Shown here one piece after another: positions 11,595 through 23,041 of a stretch of 64,000 nt of DNA. The notes below the pieces were generated by a model. The model worked only from the letters and a program-made list of their open reading frames with translations, had not been told where the DNA came from and made no database searches. How positions within the stretch are numbered: the stretch's first letter is position 1; each line of letters begins with the position of its first letter. Source of the DNA: Hsuehochloa calcarea (taxonomy: Eukaryota; Streptophyta; Magnoliopsida; Poales; Poaceae); the NCBI GenBank assembly GCA_036346395.1, contig CM070598.1:10151517-10215516 (forward strand), in the 5' to 3' direction. A program made the position numbers and the translations under genes.

Positions 11595-13118
11595 GATTTT
11601 AGAGCTGTTTGGACGAAAAGAAAATGTCACCTTGTTAAATGGGGGAAAATATGTACCCCTAAGCAAAAAGGGGAGCTTGGAATACAAGATCTATACAAGC
11701 TGAACGTAAGTTTGTTATGTAAATGGTGGTGGAAACTTGAAGCTGAAAATGGCATTTGGCAGGATGTAATTAGATGAAAGTATCTTGGGGGAAAATGCAT
11801 TTCCCAAATTAAGCACAAGCAAAACGATTCAGCGTGTTGGGCTGATCTTTTGAAAATTAAACATCTCTACCTTAAAGGAAGAAATCTGGTGATAGGTAAT
11901 GGGAAAGGAGCGGATTTCTGGAGGGACTGCTGGTGTGGTGCTTTACCTCTGTGTGAAATTTGTTATGATTTATTCAGCTTGTGTAATGAACAGGACATCA
12001 CTGTTTATGAGTTGTCTCAAAAGGGGTGGGAACTCAGTTTCAGAAGGTGGTTAACTGAGGATCTACAAAAAGATTTAAGAAATCTTAGAGATATTCTGGT
12101 AACTGTTGCCCTGGGTGACAGCACAGACCGTCCTAAATGGTGCTTAGAGAAATCTGGAATCTTCACTGTAAGATCAATATATAAGATGATGAACAACCAC
12201 TTAAAACAATCTGGAAAGCAAAGTTGCCTAATAAGATCAAAATATTCATGTGGCTTATTGGAAATAATGCAATCCTGACTAAGGATAACCTGATCAAAAG
12301 GAAATGGCAAGGTGATCCCATACGTTGCTTCTGTAATGAACCTGAAAGCATTGCTCATCTTTTCTTTGAGTGTGTTGTTGCAAAATTTGCATGAGGGCTA
12401 ACTGGATTGGCCATAGGAGCCGATTGCAGACCTGGTAGCTTTGAACAATTCTTTTGGTGGATTCAGGATGTTATGCCATGCAATAGGACAACTCACATTT
12501 TGGTCTTGCTGCTGTGTGTTGGGCAATATGGAAACTAAAAATAAAGCCTGTTTTGACAACAACAAAATTTGATTCGATCTCCTGCTGAGATCGTGTGCAC
12601 TATTGTTCCTTACTTATTGGGCAGGTTTGATCAAAGAAGACTTGAAGGAGGCAGTAAAGAAAGGAGCGGCGATCATTCAGGCTGAAGCTCTCAGGCAGCA
12701 TGATGAGACCAATGGAGGTGGAGCAAACAGGCAAGGTGCTGGGTCAAGCTCAGCTTTGCTGCTGGAAGATGGAGGAAGAGTTTCAACAATTGGCGTGATC
12801 TGAAGACCTTGGTGACAATAAGACGATGGACTTCGTTTTTAGTCTGTAGTCTTAGCCTCAATAATCTGTAATGTAGTTGTTTTGGTTCATTCTGCATTTT
12901 GTTGATCTCCTGGGTGAGAGTTGCGAACATCTTTTAGGAGTTGGTAGTAGTGAAAATCTCAAATCGCAGCTATATTAGAGAGTTTGCTTGGTGCTCTCTG
13001 CCAGTATTTGATTTGGGATTTGGATCCAGTCATGTTAGGTGGTTTAAGAGAAAGCTCAGAACTGTGTGTTTGTTTCCGTTCTTGCTAATGGAAATCCGAG
13101 AAATCGTTTGAAAAAAAT
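11595..13118 (+). mobile_element. 5'-truncated LINE-1 retrotransposon
   Basis: The plus strand encodes the C-terminal part of a plant L1 ORF2. It starts with CHLVKWGKICTPKQKGGLGI and continues through KWWWKLEAENGIW, GADFWRDCW and a zf-RVT domain (KIKIFMWLIGNNAILTKDNL, then CFCNEPESIAHLFFEC). It ends with the typical L1 tail YWAGLIKEDLKEAVKKGA up to a stop near 12802. There are frameshifts near 12220 and 12400. About 300 bases of 3' UTR follow and end in a short A run at about 13109-13115. This is the expected structure of a 5'-truncated LINE insertion. I could not identify a target duplication. Confidence 0.8.
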
Positions 13119-14813
13119 ATATCTAAGCCCATTTTTTATGGGCCGTTGTCCCACCCAAAATGGGTTAATGGGCCAAATATTAGGCCGTATATTGCTATAA
13201 ACATCATAAGCAAAATATGGATATCCGAGAGAGAGAGAGAGCAAAAGATGGATGGGCCAATCAGACAATGCCAGTCCAGCTTGTTCATTAGGATATCATG
13301 GTCTATTCGCATCGCACGAAAAGGAGCTAGTGGTTTTCCAATCCATTAAAGTTGTACTTTTCAGAGTTTCACCTGGTCACGTACATTTGCCAACCTTTAC
13401 ATCTCATCGACAAGAGCTGCCCATCAACATGACAAGGAAATTTTGACTCCCTGCTCACGCTATGTTGGTAAACAATGTGTTAAACAGTATTACCGGACCG
13501 CTAAACCAGGGTTCGTACGAATTGAATCGCAAGCCAAACTACGTAGCAACTACTAAGGAGTCTTTGATCATCTCCTTCTAAAAGACTAGTTTAATAATAT
13601 GTATACCCTTACCTTTATAAATCGTGCTTTCTCCTGTCGCACAACCGATACCGGACAGTCCCAACACAATCTTCACCGTTAACCATACCATGCTTATTTT
13701 CAGTATCAGCTGTGATCACGATGCCATTGGTCCAGGGCAGCCCGAGGAATACACGCTTCCACCAGCTAATCCACTCGCTGTCTCTCATGTTAAATCATGA
13801 GTGTAGTGCTCGATCAGTTTGCTCGCTAATGCGACTCTCGAGTTGTTACATCGATCGACGCTGTTCTCATCAGTGCGCTTGACTCGCTTTCGCATCTGCC
13901 GTCTCCTCTCCCTTTTGATCATCAACCGTCCAGCCCCGTCCATGTGTCTGACAGTTCTATAGTTTCACACTCGCCTGTCGAATATCCAACACAATGTGCT
14001 GCATGTGCCGAAAGATTTCGTACCGAACTCGCATCTGCAGATCTTCGATTTGTTAGGAGCATGGCAGCAAAGAACAGTTGAAGAGATCCTCCCTTCGTGT
14101 CGGTTAGGTGACAGGAAGGTAGTGGACTGGTGAGCCTGCTCCTCACCAGTCCCTCTCAAATATCAATCCTTCTCTCTCTCTCTCTCTCTCTCGATCAAAG
14201 CCAACCTTAGCTTGGTAATGACTCGTACATCCATCAGCTTAGTGGCACTTCATGCCAAGTTGGTTATATGTAGGAGTGTGTTTAACTCGTGAACTCTGAA
14301 GTGTTATACATATATTTACATGCACCAAAAGCGAGGCAGTGAAGACTGTGATGCATGCGTGCGCACAGAAGAACAATAGAAACAGTGAAACTGACATGTT
14401 TTCTCACGCACGCACAAGTGGCCCGCTTTGGTGCTAGCTGGTGAAGCTAGCTATGCAAGATCCAGAAAGCTACAGTTCCAGTGCCTCGTGATTGATCAGC
14501 AGGGAATAAACACGGTGCAGCAACTATTCATCCATCGATCGCACTGTATATACAAAACAGAGCGTACAAATTGACAACACCCGGGAGAGGGGGAGATAAT
14601 AATAAGCTTACAAGTAATTTGTAAATTTAGACGATTACATTTATTTAAGCGTTGTTTGTTTAGACAGATCGAGGATATACGGAGATCTAGAGTGTTAAAA
14701 GTATCTGGATGTTATCAGTAAGATCTCGTGATTTAAACAAATACTTGTTGTAATATTTACAGATTGTATCGGTTGTAATCTAGCTGTAAACGGCTCTCTG
14801 TAATATACTTGTT

Positions 14814-14902
14814 TTGGTTCACTTTAGCACATCCGACAAGCCTATATAATGAACAGTCCGTGCTCTGTTTGAGTTGCGCGTTCTGCCATCTCCTTCCTAT
14901 CT
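14814..14902 (+). repeat. Direct repeat copy 1 with TATA box
   Basis: This segment is repeated 329 bases downstream with few differences. It contains TATATAAT at 14843-14850 and ends in CTCCTTCCTATCT. It may be a small promoter, or one terminal repeat of a very short element. Confidence 0.6.
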
Positions 14903-14918
14903 AATCTGATCCACAGTC

Positions 14919-15077
14919 ATGTCCACCATCAGCACTCTGAGTTCCATTGCCGCTAGCTCGGTCTCTTCGACCGCCGGCTTGCTAGTGACACCGTCTTTCT
15001 CCCACCTTGTCAACCTGAAACTCACTTGCGATCTTTGGGAAGGCTCAAATTTAGGATCGATAAATCTACTGATCTGA
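14919..15077 (+). CDS. Hypothetical 52-aa ORF downstream of a TATA box
   Basis: I do not recognise this ORF. It lies about 70 bases downstream of the TATATAAT of the duplicated segment, which is a sensible promoter-to-ATG distance. The N-terminus MSTISTLSSIAASSVSSTAG is rich in Ser, Thr and Ala with no acidic residue, like a chloroplast transit peptide. The C-terminal half has no known motif. It could be the first exon of a decayed gene, or chance. Confidence 0.2.
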   Translation: MSTISTLSSIAASSVSSTAGLLVTPSFSHLVNLKLTCDLWEGSNLGSINLLI

Positions 15078-15142
15078 GAATGACACAAATTAATACAGCA
15101 GGTCCCAAGTTCCAAATTTAGAATCTCACAAATCTGCTTGGT

Positions 15143-15230
15143 TTGGTTACTGTAGCACATCCGACGTACCTACATAATAAATAGTCCGTGCTCTGTTTGA
15201 GTTGCGCGTTCCGTCGTCTCCTTCCTATCT
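15143..15230 (+). repeat. Direct repeat copy 2
   Basis: Second copy of the 14814-14902 segment. The TATA box has changed to TACATAAT. The core GTCCGTGCTCTGTTTGAGTT is identical in both. Confidence 0.6.
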
Positions 15231-17560
15231 CGATTCCGTTTCTTTACCTAGAGAGATAGGGAGCATCGACAACGACATGTGCTGGATATAATGGTTACAT
15301 TGAAGTATCATGAACCGTATCAGCCCGAGGATTTCAATGACAACTCCTGTGATCGATACTGAAGCACACGTATCTATTCGGTACACCTGTATGAAGCAAG
15401 CTCACACGCATGTCTTGGTATCTCTCACCAGATTCTTGGGAAGGTAGCAGCAGCACTGCAGCCAATTAACATCGCTCATCCGGCCAAACGTACCTTGAGG
15501 CAGCTAGCTATCGTGCGAAGTCTGAGAATAGTACAACCCCTTTCGATCGTAGTGCAGCGCAGTGCGTTGAGTGTAGGAGAAGCACCGCTCTGATCTGAAC
15601 TCTCAAAAGGGAACATCTCACACTGCTCGTGTCTTGAGCTGTCTGAGATCCCCTGTTTACCTCACAGAAACTGCCTCGGACCAGTCACGCCGAGAAGCCG
15701 AAGCCTTCCCGCTGGGCCACGAGGTAAAAGCCAACAGGGAGCAGCCGCTGGCCTTTCGTCCTCGGTTGGGTCCGGGAACGGCAAGTGCCGCACGTACCAA
15801 TCCCGCGCCCGCGCGCGCGCCCCATCTCGATCGGCGCGGCAAGTCATGGTTCATTGATGGGAGGCGCGCGCGTGCACGTGGGCGTGTCCCTCGCCGGCTG
15901 GGCCGCGCGCGTATCGATCGGAAGCAACAGAACGTTTCGCGCCAGGTGGACCGTGGACGTCGTCGCGCACGTGTGCGGCCGAATTTCGTGCGCGCGGAGG
16001 ACCAACTTAACTGGACCGGGTATGGTTGTCGGACGGATGATTAATCGAAATTGTGCGGATGATTTGGCATTCTCGTGTTAGTGTTAGATATATTTAAACA
16101 TAATATATTATCGATACTATAAAAAAAAACTTCTGTCATCGTTCGTAATCACTACATTACTAACTCAAAAGATAATAAGATTGATCGGTGGACTATTATA
16201 GTTCTGCACTAAAGTACAACTTGCAACGAGTCTAAGTAATAGATTAAAGTATGTATTGTCACATAGATTAGACTAGCTTAACACACCGACGAGACGACGA
16301 CCAAAAGAACTAAGTTTTAAATTTAAATACACAAAATGACCCACAACCACGAGAGAATCTATTACTCCGAATCATTGTTAACAGTCTGGTTTTGTGATAG
16401 TTATATATGAATCATTTACTCTGAATCAAGTGTCTTGTGCTTGAGTATACTAGGATTATAGCTAGGCTGCTATTAGGCTAGTTGTAACGGGTTTAATTTT
16501 AACTTGACTAAAGGGCTGAATTTGGTCGATTAAACGGCTTATGCAGGCGATTACACGGAAACAGCCGACTAATCGGACAATGCGGGCCGATTTGACGTTC
16601 ACAAATGTTAAATATACTATGATTCATATATACATGATATTTTGTCCAACTCCACGTAAACGAACGATTAATCGACCGTTCTTATCGTTTTTTTACAACA
16701 CCGTGGGTTATTCATGCATGTCAGCATGTTTGCCGTGTTTATGCGAACGTACAGGCTTGCATTGCATGTGTTGCGTGCTGCAGATCGATCGGTACGTGGA
16801 CGAACGGTGGTGGGGTCTCGATCGGGGCTGTGTACGTACGTTCATGTGCACTCGCTGGTTAGGCAACATGTACTTGCACGTTCAGTGGTTTTCTGTTCAT
16901 GTGAGCTCCGGGCCAGTCTGGCCAGATTGAACTGGCATGCAAGCTAGCTAGGTCGATTAAAGCAGCAGTAGAAGACTAGTCGTGCTTGGATCCGGCCGGG
17001 ATCGCTGTTGGCCGATCGATCACGGAAGGCGCACTAACCAATTAATCGAGCTAGCTAGCAATATCGATCATCGCGGGGAGGAAAGCCAACGCGAAGGCAA
17101 GGCATGGAAGCTAGGCAACCAAGCCGGCCGACAGCGAGTGGGCGTCGACGGCGACTGGGGGCGCGGCACGGCCGGATCGGCTGCGTGGTTGGCTCCCTAG
17201 CTTCACCCAATGTACAGCATGCCGACTGATATATCGATCCGTCGCTAGTATCGCGTAACCATCCGTCTCGGGATCGATCGAGGGGGGCTAGGAATGTGAG
17301 AGCTAGCTGCACGGTTCCACCGGCATGGGCGCTAGTGTCGTCGTCTGCTGCTCCATGCGCGCGGCCGTGTGTCGGGGTATATTGGCAGGTCGGCCATGCT
17401 TGCTCCAATCCGCTCGATCGAGCACGTTTCTTCTCTTCCTCCCCGTCTTCTGCTGTGCGTCCATCGGTTCCTTCGATCGATCTCGTAGTGGCATGCTCCT
17501 CGGTTCCTATTTCCAAACAGATGGGGGATCTTGCTCCTGTTATAATAGACGGCGGAGGAA

Positions 17561-18018
17561 CGACGAAGTAAACAAAGATCAATCGCAGAGAGACACGAGA
17601 TTTAACGTGGAAAACCCTCCCAATGCGAGAGGGAAAAACCACAGGCGCCAGCCAGCAACAATCTTCACTATATCGGGGTGAGGTTACAACGCCGGGGATT
17701 TACAACTCTGATTTCTTATCCCAAACGGCGGCGGCTTACAGGGAATATATAGAGCAGGGAAACCCTAAGTCGACTAGGAACCGTTCAGAAGCTGGCCTAA
17801 TTGATGAATAGAATTTAGATCACAAATCAACAGCTCCGGCTTAAGGAAGCAGGCATTATCCCCGTTTATAACTCGGCAGCTCTTGGTGTGGAGATTTACA
17901 AGCTAGCAGTCCAGGTAGGCTGCTACTGGTGAAAGTGAAGCAGTGTTGCCGACTTGGCGTGCCTCTGCCTGCCATCGCCGAAGTTGACCTCTACTCGACT
18001 AGCACACGCTGGAGTTTC
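17561..18018. mobile_element. Copia-like LTR fragment, weak
   Basis: The block around 17595-17640 (CACGAGATTTAACGTGGAAA, then CCCTCC-CAATGCGAGAGGG and AAAAACCAC) is a phrase I associate with plant copia LTRs. It sits directly left of the small-LTR element at 18019. No ends are defined. Confidence 0.3.
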
Positions 18019-18148
18019 ATAGGATTAAGGAGGATAATTGTGTGTCCCCTGGCACACCTATATTATATTTATTTATAGCGATTAAGATTACAATCCAATT
18101 TGTATACAACTTGTATTTTTATTAAACCTTAACACTAATTCTATAACA
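18019..18148 (-). repeat. 3' LTR of the small-LTR element
   Basis: It shares the blocks GATAATTGTGTG, CACACCT, ATTACAATC, CTTG-ATTTTTATTAAAC and ACACTAATTCT with the copy at 22923-23041. Its boundary on the internal side is set by the purine tract at 18149-18160. Confidence 0.55.
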
Positions 18149-18274
18149 CTCCCTCTCTAGATGGGCATAAGATAACAATCGTGGTAATTTTGTTACATAT
18201 TACAATACCATTACCACCACCTGAACAACCTTCTTCTATTGTCTTCCATGACTCTCCAACCTCCGTTACCATCA

Positions 18275-21200
18275 TGTAACATCCCAAAAATGGATTTGTG
18301 TTTCAAGTGTAAGAAAATCAGGAGAAATTAAAACTTTTCTTGCATCTTGAAGCCATTGATCATTTCTGTAATTCGTGATTAAGGAATTATGGAAATCACA
18401 ATCAGAATCCTCAATTGACTACTATCAAAAACCTCCTTGGCGTAGATCTCATGCCAAACCCTTGGAGATACTTCTCCTGAGTTCTAGGGAGGCTTGGCAA
18501 CACCTCTGAATTATCTCATGATTTTTAGAAATTATTTGATAATTTTTGGAGGCGAGTCAAAGCTTGGTCAAACCATAGCTTTCACCTTCTGGAATTTCTG
18601 GAGGAAAATTCAGTACATTAAAATCTCTAGAAATTTCATATGAGATTCCTCCTGCTGTCAGCAAGCTCCAGTTAAAATTTCATAAATTTTGGAGTTTGCT
18701 TGCTACCTCAAATAATTCCTCGAAAATCAGATGTTAGGGTTCCAACCCTAACTGGTTTGCACTGTTCCGTAGGTTCGAATCGGACTCGGGCCCGAGCTAC
18801 TTGACTCGGTCCAGTCCACTAACTATACCAACTCGGTCGTTCGGGCGCTAGGGTCGTGAGCCGTTGGATCGGCATCGAACGGTCTTCGACCAGCCGAACG
18901 ATGGAATCGTTTAAACCACCCGATCTAACTCAGCCGTTGGATCGGCATCGAACGGTCTTCGACCAGTCGAACGATGGTATCGTTTCAATCCGCTCGATCT
19001 AGCCCAGCCGTTCGATTTTGATCCGACGACCAACGAGTCGTCTCCTTCCTCTGTCCGCGCGCGCGTGCACCCTGCCATGGCGTGCGCAGAAGAGGAAAAG
19101 CGGTGGCGTGCAGTCCACTCTATGGCCACCTTTAAACAGCTATCTCTGTGCGCATTAAATGCCTGTCGCGCTCATCCCGCAGAAGGCCATGATTCAACTG
19201 CTCCCATCGCTCTCAAGTGCTCTCATTGCAGTGTTGACCCGACTAGAAAACCCGGCCGTTGCTCACTGCCATTGCTCTATTTAAACTCCATTGCTTCACC
19301 CTTAGCTTCCTTTAGCACTTCCGCAACTCCAGCTAGCACTCACCAGCTTGCTTGAGCTGCAGTTCCCCGCATTCCCCTCGACCGCAATTGTTGAGTTGGG
19401 AGTTCCGGTGGAGGCGGTGCAGCAGGGGTTTTCTTCTTCGAGACTTTGCCCCGTTGCTCCCCCTTTACTCTCTGGAGCTTAACCCTCGCTCGGTTTGGTT
19501 CTCTCTTGACCCAGGTCGCTGTGGCCTAGTGAGGACCTTACCGCCGTCGTTCGGTTACTCGTCACCGGAGCCACTCCGTGGGTCTCTGGTCGTTCTTCAG
19601 CGCAGGTAGGTTCGCATTACTCTGTAGGAGCTTAGGTGTGTTTTCGTTGTTCTTTGGGTATCGTCCGTTCGGGAGTTCTCCCGAGCCGTACCTTCTCGGC
19701 CGCACTCCGTGGTCATACCGCCGTCGCAGCCATACTCCGACTAGTACTGGCCGCCGGTAGGACTATTGAACTTTTAGACACTCACCCCTGCCCTTGGTTG
19801 GCGCCGCTGTGGTCGGAGAAGCCGCCGAGCCACTGGCAAAGCGTGCGGGAGGCGCTGCCTCGTGGTCGGATTTCCGACCAGTCACCTTAGCTTAGTCGTA
19901 AGTTCTTCTACGACTTGTAACTAGTCGTAAATATTACCACGACTATGCCATGGGCATAAGTCCTTCTACGACTAGTACCCAGTCGTAAATTCCATTATAG
20001 CTTGTACCTAATCGTAAGTTCTCCTACGGCCCTTAACTGGTCGTAAGTTCCTCTACGACTTGAACTTAGTCGTAAGCCTTGCTACGACTATGTCATGGTC
20101 GTAAGTTTTTCTACGACCACTACCTGGTCGTAAGACCTTCTTTCGGTCGTATCTTTGGCATTAAGAATCCAAATCAATTGGTTCTTGTTGCTAAATTCTT
20201 TATAAATTATGCTCTTACTTCTGCAAAATTTTCAGAATTTTTGGAGGAAGTTTGCTGTTGAGTCTTTGCATTTTTATTCGTTCTTATCTGTTGCTTTTCG
20301 CCTTCTCGTTAGGATCCGAAGAGCACATTGACAACATAAGTGATCCCCAGCTACATCTTGACCCGCAGCAAACAGGCAAGCAGTTTGATCATGTTAATCC
20401 TATTATTTTTCAAGTCTAATATATTGTTTTCAACTCGTATGTATGTGTTGCTATTTTGTTGTCAAATTATGGTTAGTATCCTATAGTTGCATGATCTGTA
20501 GGGCTTGTTATCCTCTACTACCATGAGCTTAGGTTATTTGCTGTGGTCGGAGTTCGATGGATGGACTCTGGTCACTTAGTAGCTTTCGATTTGAAATTGC
20601 TTAGAAATGCTTAGTTTCGGTAGTACTGGGCGATCATCGATTGTAGTCGATGATCTTGATCACACCCTTATGTATTATGTCATTACGACCAGCACTTGTG
20701 CTTTGTTATTTTGTAAAGTCAAAATCTGAAAATGGAAAACTGATTTGGACTTGGGCAAGTGGTCGGAAGGTGGGTTATTGGGTTTGTGGATGTCTTGCCT
20801 AAGTCAACAAGGACCGAACATCTTGTGTCACACTCTTCAAGCATTTTTGCGTGCTAACCACGCGAGAGGGATATGGGACCTCTCTTGACTAAGTACTTTG
20901 GCGTGTGTTATCTCCGAGTCGCAGGAATGGGGTTGTGTGTGTTGTGTGAAACATGATATGTTGTCGTGTTCTTGTGTTGGGTGTGCGGTGGTGGAGATTC
21001 CGGGTAGGCTCTCCACCTCAAGGAGCGTCGTAGTTGTCCAAGACTTTACCCGGGAAGGGTAGTTGACCGAGGCTTTACGATGACTCCGACACAACGTATG
21101 GGTTTCTATCCATACGGGCGGCTCGTGGGATAATACACAATATTGGAAATGTCTCGTAGGACTTAGCCGTGCCGGCATACCTTCGGAAGTGTGCTTAATA

Positions 21201-22082
21201 GCTTGGCAAAAAGGCGGTCTGGCGTGTGGGTACATTGGTACACCCCTGCAGGGATAAAACTATTCGAATAGCCTCGTCCTAGGTTATGGACACGTTTGGT
21301 TAGGTTTTGCAAGAGTTAGACTTCAACCTTTTTAAATTAAAACTTGACATGGGTGGTATGAATGGGTAATTCATGCTATTGTTGTGGTGGCTAATGGTTT
21401 AGTCACTTCCAGGATTGTTGTTGTTCCCTATCTACTGTTATATTGTTGTCATTTGCGATTATTTGAACATTAAAAACTGATTTGTTAAACTTGCTTTCAA
21501 ATGTACTATCTTATTGCAAATAAAATTTGCTTTATGCTGAAAATGAAACATACAGCCTCCACTCAACAAGCTTGCATATAGTTATGTACAGGTCTGTTAC
21601 TCTACACGTAAGTCTTGCGAGTACATTCAAAGTACTCACCCGGCTTTGCTGGGCTCTTTGTTGCAGGGGAGGAAGGTGAGCCCCAAGGGCCTCACTTTTG
21701 TGAAATATGATGTGGATTCGACGACTAGCTTGGCGGTCCGGTCGGTTGCCTTGTGGGTTAAGGGCACACTGGTCGGCTCTTTTGTTTATGGCCATCTTAT
21801 GGCACTTTTGCTTCCGCTGTTTATTTCTTTTGTCTATGAATATGGATTTGGCCGGTCGGCCTCTCTTTTGTAATATCTATCTTTTATTTATGCTACCTTC
21901 TGGTTGTTGCTTTGCTTCGGTTCTATGTGAATGGATGGAATTGATGCATGAACTTTGTAAAGAGGTGTGTATACTGCATTTCTGGGAAGTATACATGTCT
22001 CGAGTCTCAGATTATCTGATTTGTGATGCTAGGACCGAATGGATGGTTAAGCATTACAAACCCGATAAACCGGGGTCTCACA
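18275..22082 (+). mobile_element. 3.8 kb gypsy-type solo LTR, TSD CATCA
   Basis: It starts TGTAACATCCCAAAAATGG and ends ACCGGGGTCTCACA. It is flanked by a perfect 5-bp duplication CATCA (18270-18274 and 22083-22087). There is no gag, pol, primer site or polypurine tract inside, so it is a solo LTR, formed by recombination between the two LTRs of a once complete element. It contains a TATA-like box (CTCTATTTAAAC near 19277), a GC-rich block at about 19000-19900 with meaningless open frames, a 73-bp partial tandem duplication at 18861-19005 and the GTCGTAAG array at 19890-20150. The long LTR with a TGTAACATCC start is typical of large plant Ty3/gypsy families. Confidence 0.9.
19890..20150 (+). 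repeat. Degenerate GTCGTAAGTTC..CTACGAC tandem array
   Basis: About ten imperfect units of roughly 20-30 bp alternate GTCGTAAGTTC with its near-inverse CTACGACT. Each unit can fold into a small hairpin (GTCGTAAG.../...CTACGAC). The array lies inside the 3.8 kb solo LTR, downstream of the GC-rich leader-like part. Confidence 0.8.
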
Positions 22083-22922
22083 CATCACCACCACAACAAT
22101 AACACACACTACGCCTCACAAAGATCTAAGTCACACCAGACCACACCAGATCCAAAAATATCAATCTCCTCTATTCCATTCTCTCTATTTTCCCCAACAC
22201 AGCACACTAAACTCTCACAACCTCTCGATTTACATATCCCAATTACCAAAATATGTCACACGTCTTTCCACGATCATGGCAACACCAATCAGCAGTTACA
22301 CAATACACTCGTATGCACCTCTATTTTTCCTCCTCTCCTTCTCTTCTAGATCCTAACAGTTTTTTCATTCTTCTCTTTCTTTCATTTTCTTTCCTTTTTT
22401 TCTCTCCCTTCTTTCCTTGTTCTCTCTATTCTTTTCTCATTTCCCCTCCTTTCCTTCTTTTCCTCCTCCCGCACGCCTCATGTGTCTCCCTCTTGTCCCT
22501 CTGGCTCTCCCAGAAGGCACGCTCGCTGCCTTCCCGCACGTCGCGTCATCTTCTCCTCCTCCCCTCCTTTTCCTGCTGCTCCTCCAATTTTCCTACCTCC
22601 TCTCCTCCTCCACCTCCTCTGCCACGACCCCTTGACGGCGAGGCTCCTAGGTTTTCTCCCCTCACGCCTCAGCTCGCCACCCCAAGACGTCCGCTCGAGC
22701 CACGCCCCTTCATGCCCTAGCTTGCCCACGTGGTGGCAGATAGCAAGGCTACATCAGTAGCCTCGTGAGGCGGCGACGGTGCGCACACCCACAAGATGAC
22801 GGTGGTGGCGCCCTGTTGCAACAGTGGAGGCGGTGAAGAGCGGATCAAGAGCGGCGGCGGTAGATGAGTCGAGATTCATGAGTTTGGGTTACAGATGACG
22901 GTGGATTAAAGCTATGATACTA

Positions 22923-23041
22923 TATAAAATTTTCGAAGAATAATTATGTGTTCGTAGGATCTCACACCTTTCATTTACAGTACTGATATTACAATCTGAC
23001 GACTTGAATTTTTATTAAACACTAACATTAATTCTCGGAAA
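22923..23041 (-). repeat. 5' LTR of the small-LTR element
   Basis: Right-hand copy of the 18019-18148 repeat. The adjacent inverted primer-binding-like site at 22911-22922 shows that this is the 5' LTR of a minus-strand element. Confidence 0.55.

Larger units (their letters stand above)
13119..17560. other. Intergenic, no confirmed gene
   Basis: No protein domain is recognised on either strand. The stretch holds a (TC)n microsatellite near 14170-14192, a duplicated 89-bp segment (14814-14902 and 15143-15230), and a GC-rich block at about 15650-16020 with frames on both strands but no homology I recognise. Positions 16100-16700 are A+T-rich. Confidence 0.4.
18019..23041 (-). mobile_element. 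Small-LTR nonautonomous retroelement, interrupted
   Basis: Two similar segments of about 120-130 bp in direct orientation (18019-18148 and about 22923-23041) flank the region. Immediately right of the left copy is CTCCCTCTCTAGATGGGC; in minus orientation this is a purine-rich tract (AGAGAGGGAG) directly before a TGTTATAG LTR start. Immediately left of the right copy is GCTATGATACTA, 10 of 12 bases matching the inverted initiator-tRNA-Met primer site GCTCTGATACCA. This layout is an LTR retroelement on the minus strand with very short LTRs. After removing the nested 3.8 kb solo LTR, the internal part is only about 960 bp with no gag or pol, so it is nonautonomous. Confidence 0.6.

Noticed and set aside
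15690..15780. Possible tRNA-like fold on the minus strand (TTACCTC ... GAGGTAA)
   Set aside because: An acceptor-like pairing exists, but the T arm is misplaced relative to the acceptor stem, the loop sizes are wrong and there is no clear anticodon arm.
15634..16044. 136-codon plus-strand frame
   Set aside because: Arginine-rich composition in GC-rich DNA with a competing frame on the other strand; no domain recognised.
17055..17642. 195-codon minus-strand frame
   Set aside because: No domain, low-complexity composition, overlaps open frames on the plus strand; likely chance in GC-rich intergenic DNA.
19065..19890. Several plus-strand frames suggesting a gene
   Set aside because: They fall in the GC-rich part of the 3.8 kb solo LTR, overlap each other in different frames, and show no protein family.
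22253..22760. 155-codon plus-strand frame
   Set aside because: It is a pyrimidine-rich stretch read as Ser/Phe/Leu/Pro low complexity inside a nonautonomous retroelement.
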